Assembly: GCA_934667465.1 (NCBI GenBank)
Contig: CAKUMG010000004.1
Location: 1 to 29,071, forward strand
Direction: 5' to 3'
DNA length: 29,071 nucleotides
From: an uncultured Actinoplanes sp.
Lineage (GTDB): Bacteria; Actinomycetota; Actinomycetes; Mycobacteriales; Micromonosporaceae
Made by a program: the position numbers and the translations under genes. Below the pieces are notes generated by a model, which ran no database searches, was not told where the DNA came from, and was given only the letters and a program-made list of their open reading frames with translations. Below, piece after piece: positions 25,650 through 29,071 of the stretch (positions are counted from its first letter, which is position 1; each line of letters starts with the position of its first letter).

Positions 25650-26723
25650 ATGGCAGTCACCCGCGCTCTCCGCTCCGGCGCCTGGCGCGTCGTGGAGATC
25701 ATCACGACGCCGGTCGTCCCGGCCGACTACCTCGACGCGGTCGCCCCGTTGCGCAACCGCTCGGTGCTGCGCGCCAAGATCGAGGCGGTCCGGCCGGAGA
25801 TATCCCGCAGCGTGACGCTGGTGCTGCGCCCCGGCGTCGGCTGGCAGCCGCACCGCCCGGGTCAGTACGTGCGGCTGGGCGTGGACGTCGACGGGGTGCG
25901 GCTCTGGCGCTCGTACTCGGTGACCAGCGCGGCCGGCGACCGCAGCGGCCGGTTCTCGGTGACGGTCAACGAGGTGCCGGGCGGCAAGGTCAGCACCCAC
26001 CTCGTGCACCGGGCCCGGCGCGGCATGATCGTGCACCTCGACGTGCCCGCGGGTGACTTCACGCTGCCCGCGGCGGCACCGGAGAAGGCCCTGTTCGTCA
26101 CGGCCGGCAGCGGGATCACGCCCGTCATGGGCATGCTGCGGAGCCGGCTCGGCGAGCTTTCCGACGTCGTGGTCGTGCACTGCGCCCGTACGGCAGAGGA
26201 TGTGGTCTTCGGACCCGAACTGCGCGAGCTCGCCGCGGCCGGGCGCCTCCGGCTGATCGAGCGGCACACCGCCGCCGAGGGCCGGCTCAAGCCCGCCGAC
26301 CTGGACGAGCTGGTGCCCGACCTGGCCGACCGGCACGTGTGGGCGTGCGGCCCGAACGAGCTCCTCGACGACCTCGAGGCGCACTGGGCGCAGGCCGGCC
26401 TCGCCGACCGGCTCGCCACCGAGCGGTTCCGGCCCGTCGTGGTCGGCGACGCCGACGGCGGCGGGACGGTCACCTTCACCACCGCCGGCAAGACCGTCGA
26501 GGCGGCCGGCGGCGAACCGATCCTCGACGCCGGCGAGGCCGCCGGCGTCCTCATGCCCTCCGGCTGCCGGATGGGCATCTGCTTCAAGTGCGTGCTGCCC
26601 CTGCGGGAGGGTGCGGTGCGCGACCTCCGCGACGGCCAGGTGACCGTCGCGGAACCGGGGGACGACATCCCGATCCAGACCTGCATCAACGCCGCCGCCG
26701 GCCCCTGCCGCATCGAGCTTTAG
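25650..26723 (+). CDS. Ferredoxin-NAD(P) reductase with C-terminal 2Fe-2S domain (desaturase electron donor)
   Basis: This is a 357-residue protein from ATG 25650. The FAD domain carries RSYS (87-90) in the RxYS motif. The NAD domain carries VTAGSGITPVMGMLR (150-164) and the terminal WACGPNELL (231-239). The C-terminal plant-type ferredoxin domain has the four cluster cysteines C306, C311, C314 (GCRMGICFKC) and C345 (QTCINA). It therefore passes electrons from NAD(P)H through FAD to a 2Fe-2S centre within one chain, as in Rv3230c, which feeds the mycobacterial desaturase DesA3. The desaturase gene follows nine bases after the stop, so the two are one operon. An earlier in-frame ATG (25614) and a farther start exist, but the residues before 25650 do not look like this family. 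Confidence 0.92.
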   Translation: MAVTRALRSGAWRVVEIITTPVVPADYLDAVAPLRNRSVLRAKIEAVRPEISRSVTLVLRPGVGWQPHRPGQYVRLGVDVDGVRLWRSYSVTSAAGDRSGRFSVTVNEVPGGKVSTHLVHRARRGMIVHLDVPAGDFTLPAAAPEKALFVTAGSGITPVMGMLRSRLGELSDVVVVHCARTAEDVVFGPELRELAAAGRLRLIERHTAAEGRLKPADLDELVPDLADRHVWACGPNELLDDLEAHWAQAGLADRLATERFRPVVVGDADGGGTVTFTTAGKTVEAAGGEPILDAGEAAGVLMPSGCRMGICFKCVLPLREGAVRDLRDGQVTVAEPGDDIPIQTCINAAAGPCRIEL

Positions 26724-26732
26724 GACATCTCC

Positions 26733-28004
26733 ATGACGACCATGCAGCGCAAGGACTCCAACCCGATCGCCCACCTCACGCCCGAGGACATCGAGCAGAT
26801 CGGCCGGGAGCTCGACGCGATCCGCGACGAGATCATCGAGAGCCGCGGCGAGAAGGATGCCGCCTACATCCGCCGGGTCATCAAGACCCAGCGGAGCCTG
26901 GAGCTCAGCAGCCGCGCGATCCTGCTCTTCTCGCTGTTCCCGCCGGCCTGGATCGTCGGCACGGCCGGCCTGTCGGTGGCGAAGATCCTCGAGAACATGG
27001 AGATCGGCCACAACATCATGCACGGCCAGTGGGACTGGATGCGCGACCCGAAGATCCACTCGACCAAGTGGGAGTGGGACAACGCGTCGCCGTCCGAGCA
27101 GTGGAAGCACTCGCACAACGAGCTGCACCACACCTACACCAACGTGGTCGGCCGCGACAACGACCTCGGCTACGGCATCATGCGCGTCGACGAGACCCAG
27201 CGCTGGACCCCGGCCCTGCTCGGCCAGCCGCTCTACAACTTCATCAACGCCTGCTTCTTCGAGTACGGCATCGCGGCGTACGACCTCGAGCTGGGCAAGA
27301 ACCTCAAGACCAAGAAGCGCCGCCAGGACCCGAAGTTCCGGGCCGCGCTCAAGCAGGTCCGCAACAAGATCGGCAAGCAGATGCTCAAGGACTACGTGGT
27401 GCACCCCGCGCTGTCCGGGCCGTCGTTCCTGCACACGATCGCGGCCAACGCGGTCGCCAACCTGGTCCGCAACCTGTGGACCCACTCGGTCATCATGTGC
27501 GGCCACTTCCCCAACGGCGTCGAGACGTTCGAGCGCAACTCGATCGAGGGCGAGACCCGTGGCGAGTGGTACCTGCGCCAGATGCTCGGCTCGGCCAACA
27601 TCAGCGGCAGCAAGGCCATGCACATCATGACCGGCAACCTGTCGCACCAGATCGAGCACCACCTCTTCCCGGACCTGCCGAGCAACCGGTACGCCGAGAT
27701 CGCCCCGAAGATCCGCGCGCTGTTCGAGAAGTACGAGCTCAAGTACGTGACGGGCCCGCTGCCCAAGCAGGTCGGCTCCGCCTGGGCCAAGGTCTTCCGG
27801 CTCGCGCTGCCCAACCGGCACGACCTGGCCGCCCGCCCGGAGCGCAAGAAGATCGACCCGGAGGCACCGCGGGTCAACCGCTGGAAGCGTGCCGACCCGG
27901 TCGCCGCCGCTGCCGCTGCCGCCGCCTCGGTCGCGACCGCCGCCAACACCGCGGCCGCCAACGCCGCCGCCTCGGTCTCTTCTCCGGTCGCTGCGAAGTC
28001 CTGA
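26733..28004 (+). CDS. Membrane fatty acid (acyl-CoA/acyl-lipid) desaturase
   Basis: This is a 423-residue di-iron desaturase that inserts a double bond into saturated acyl chains, using electrons from the reductase just upstream. The three histidine boxes are complete: GHNIMHG (H93, H97), HSHNELHH (H128, H132, H133) and HQIEHH (H305, H309, H310), the last inside the typical LSHQIEHHLFPDLPSNRY. Two hydrophobic regions flank the first box and about 230-258. The last 35 residues are an Ala/Ser-rich low-complexity tail (VAAAAAAAASVATAANTA and on) that is dispensable in homologs. The ATG at 26733 lies ten bases after the reductase stop, with AGGA overlapping that stop. Closest type is mycobacterial DesA3. 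It probably adjusts membrane fluidity, for instance in the cold. Confidence 0.95.
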   Translation: MTTMQRKDSNPIAHLTPEDIEQIGRELDAIRDEIIESRGEKDAAYIRRVIKTQRSLELSSRAILLFSLFPPAWIVGTAGLSVAKILENMEIGHNIMHGQWDWMRDPKIHSTKWEWDNASPSEQWKHSHNELHHTYTNVVGRDNDLGYGIMRVDETQRWTPALLGQPLYNFINACFFEYGIAAYDLELGKNLKTKKRRQDPKFRAALKQVRNKIGKQMLKDYVVHPALSGPSFLHTIAANAVANLVRNLWTHSVIMCGHFPNGVETFERNSIEGETRGEWYLRQMLGSANISGSKAMHIMTGNLSHQIEHHLFPDLPSNRYAEIAPKIRALFEKYELKYVTGPLPKQVGSAWAKVFRLALPNRHDLAARPERKKIDPEAPRVNRWKRADPVAAAAAAAASVATAANTAAANAAASVSSPVAAKS

Positions 28005-28025
28005 CGGCTGTGGTCTCCTGCCACT

Positions 28026-29071
28026 ATGCGTGAGGCATGGTGGCAGGACGCCGTCGTCTACCAGATCTACCCCCGCTCGTACGCCGACGCGGACGGCGAC
28101 GGCGTCGGTGACCTCGCCGGGATCACCGCCCGGCTGGAGCACATCGCCGACCTGGGTGCCGGCGCGATCTGGCTCACGCCGTTCCAGACCTCACCCCAGG
28201 CCGATCACGGGTACGACGTCAGCGACTACACCGGCGTCGACCCGCTCTTCGGCGACGTGGCGAGCTTCGACGCACTGCTCTCCCGCGCCCACGAGCTGGG
28301 CCTGCGCGTCCTCATCGACCTCGTGCCGAACCACTGTTCCGACCGGCACCCGCTGTTCCAGGAGGCGCTGGGCGCCGGCCCGGGCAGCGACGCACGGGCC
28401 CGGTTCCACTTCGCCGACGGCCGCGGCGACCGGCCCCCGAACAACTGGCCCAGCGTCTTCGGCGGTCCCGCCTGGACCCGGGTGCCGGACGGCCAGTGGT
28501 ACCTGCACCTCTACGCCCCGGAACAGCCCGACTGGAACTGGGACGATCCGCGGACGGCGGCCATGTTCGACGACGTCCTGCGCTTCTGGTTCGACCGCGG
28601 CGTCGACGGGCTGCGCATCGACGTCGCCTACGGACTGATCAAGGCCCCCGGCCTGCCCGACCACCCGGACCCGGCCGCGATCGAGCCGATGCGCCTGCGC
28701 GGCAACACGCTGGCCTCCGACCGGCCGGAGGTCTTCGGAATCCACCGCCGATGGCGACAGATCGCCGACTCGTACGCACCCCCGCGCGTCCTGATCGGCG
28801 AGGTGAACCTGCCGCCGGCGGGGGCGGCCCGCTACACCGCGCCGGGGCAGCTGCACCAGGTCTTCGCGTTCGGCATGATCGCCGCGCCGTGGGACGCCCG
28901 CGCCTGGGCGGCCACCGGCGCCGAGCTGCTCGCCGCGAGCCCGGGCGGCGTCACCTGGGTCGTCGAGAACCACGACGTCGTACGGACACCGACGCGCTAC
29001 GGCGACCCCGCGCGCGCCCGGGCGGCGCTGCTGACGATCCTCGGCCTGCCCGGGGCGGCGTACCTCTATCA
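28026..29071 (+). CDS. GH13 alpha-glucosidase-type enzyme, N-terminal part (runs off the right edge)
   Basis: The first 348 residues are present. The start MREAWWQDAVVYQIYPRSYA is the standard beginning of GH13 oligo-1,6- and alpha-glucosidases. Conserved regions are DLVPNH (D98, H103), GLRIDVAYG with nucleophile D199, acid/base E259 in LIGEV, and NHD with D317. Region II/III spacing is normal, with a W-rich domain-B loop (NWPSVFGGPAW). There is no signal peptide, so it should act in the cytosol on maltose, isomaltose or trehalose-type disaccharides. The gene follows the desaturase by 21 bases on the same strand but has no functional link to it; a shared transcript is possible. No operator like the one at 7171-7184 was seen before it. 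Confidence 0.93.
   Translation, partial: MREAWWQDAVVYQIYPRSYADADGDGVGDLAGITARLEHIADLGAGAIWLTPFQTSPQADHGYDVSDYTGVDPLFGDVASFDALLSRAHELGLRVLIDLVPNHCSDRHPLFQEALGAGPGSDARARFHFADGRGDRPPNNWPSVFGGPAWTRVPDGQWYLHLYAPEQPDWNWDDPRTAAMFDDVLRFWFDRGVDGLRIDVAYGLIKAPGLPDHPDPAAIEPMRLRGNTLASDRPEVFGIHRRWRQIADSYAPPRVLIGEVNLPPAGAARYTAPGQLHQVFAFGMIAAPWDARAWAATGAELLAASPGGVTWVVENHDVVRTPTRYGDPARARAALLTILGLPGAAYLY

Noticed and set aside
25569..28142. 857-codon minus-strand frame opposite the reductase and desaturase
   Set aside because: Antisense shadow; both plus-strand genes have complete catalytic motifs.

Overview
The window is very GC-rich DNA (about 70-80% G+C in most genes, with third codon positions almost always G or C). 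GTG starts, short or absent leaders, a eukaryote-like 1038-residue isoleucyl-tRNA synthetase behind a translational T-box, a siderophore-interacting protein and a DesA3-type desaturase with its reductase all point to a filamentous actinomycete. Micromonosporaceae (Actinoplanes-like) is my best guess, but this is inference and no marker in the window fixes the genus.

Layout. Positions 1-7.7 kb are a sugar-use block: the 5' part of an MFS transporter gene (it runs off the left edge), a divergent LacI-family regulator with two tandem palindromic operators between them, and a secreted 1788-residue amylase-pullulanase fusion whose promoter carries a TGCAAG/CTTGCA operator. A BioD-like fragment with a membrane anchor follows. 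Positions 7.78-11.32 kb are the accessory-looking part. A lower-GC pair (an unrecognised 278-residue protein and a GNAT-like protein) sits behind a near-consensus promoter. It is followed by a leucine-rich-repeat protein and a frame-disrupted AAA ATPase with similarity to defence/overcoming-lysogenization-type ATPases. Positions 11.38-14.73 kb hold ileS and its T-box leader.

Positions 15.0-17.4 kb hold a siderophore-interacting flavoprotein behind a possible iron box, convergent with a FAD-dependent disulfide oxidoreductase. Positions 17.5-21.9 kb hold a MarR-like regulator, two small membrane proteins, a NarL/FixJ response regulator with its sensor kinase (4-base overlap), and a divergent membrane protein that may be the target of that two-component pair. 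Positions 22.0-24.4 kb hold a large FdhF/YdeP-type molybdopterin oxidoreductase, and 24.4-25.6 kb a PucR-type regulator on the same strand. Divergent from the regulator is a two-gene operon for ferredoxin-NAD(P) reductase plus membrane fatty-acid desaturase, which together form an acyl desaturation system. The right edge cuts a GH13 alpha-glucosidase.

Recurring features are leaderless starts (a TANNNT -10 box 6-7 bases before the start codon), perfect GC-rich hairpins without U-tracts at gene ends, and in-frame tandem duplications inside low-complexity protein segments. No CRISPR array, tRNA, rRNA, transposase or integrase was seen. I did not find a clear new multi-gene system; the best candidates for second looks are the low-GC pair at 7.8-9.2 kb and the decayed ATPase with its LRR neighbour.
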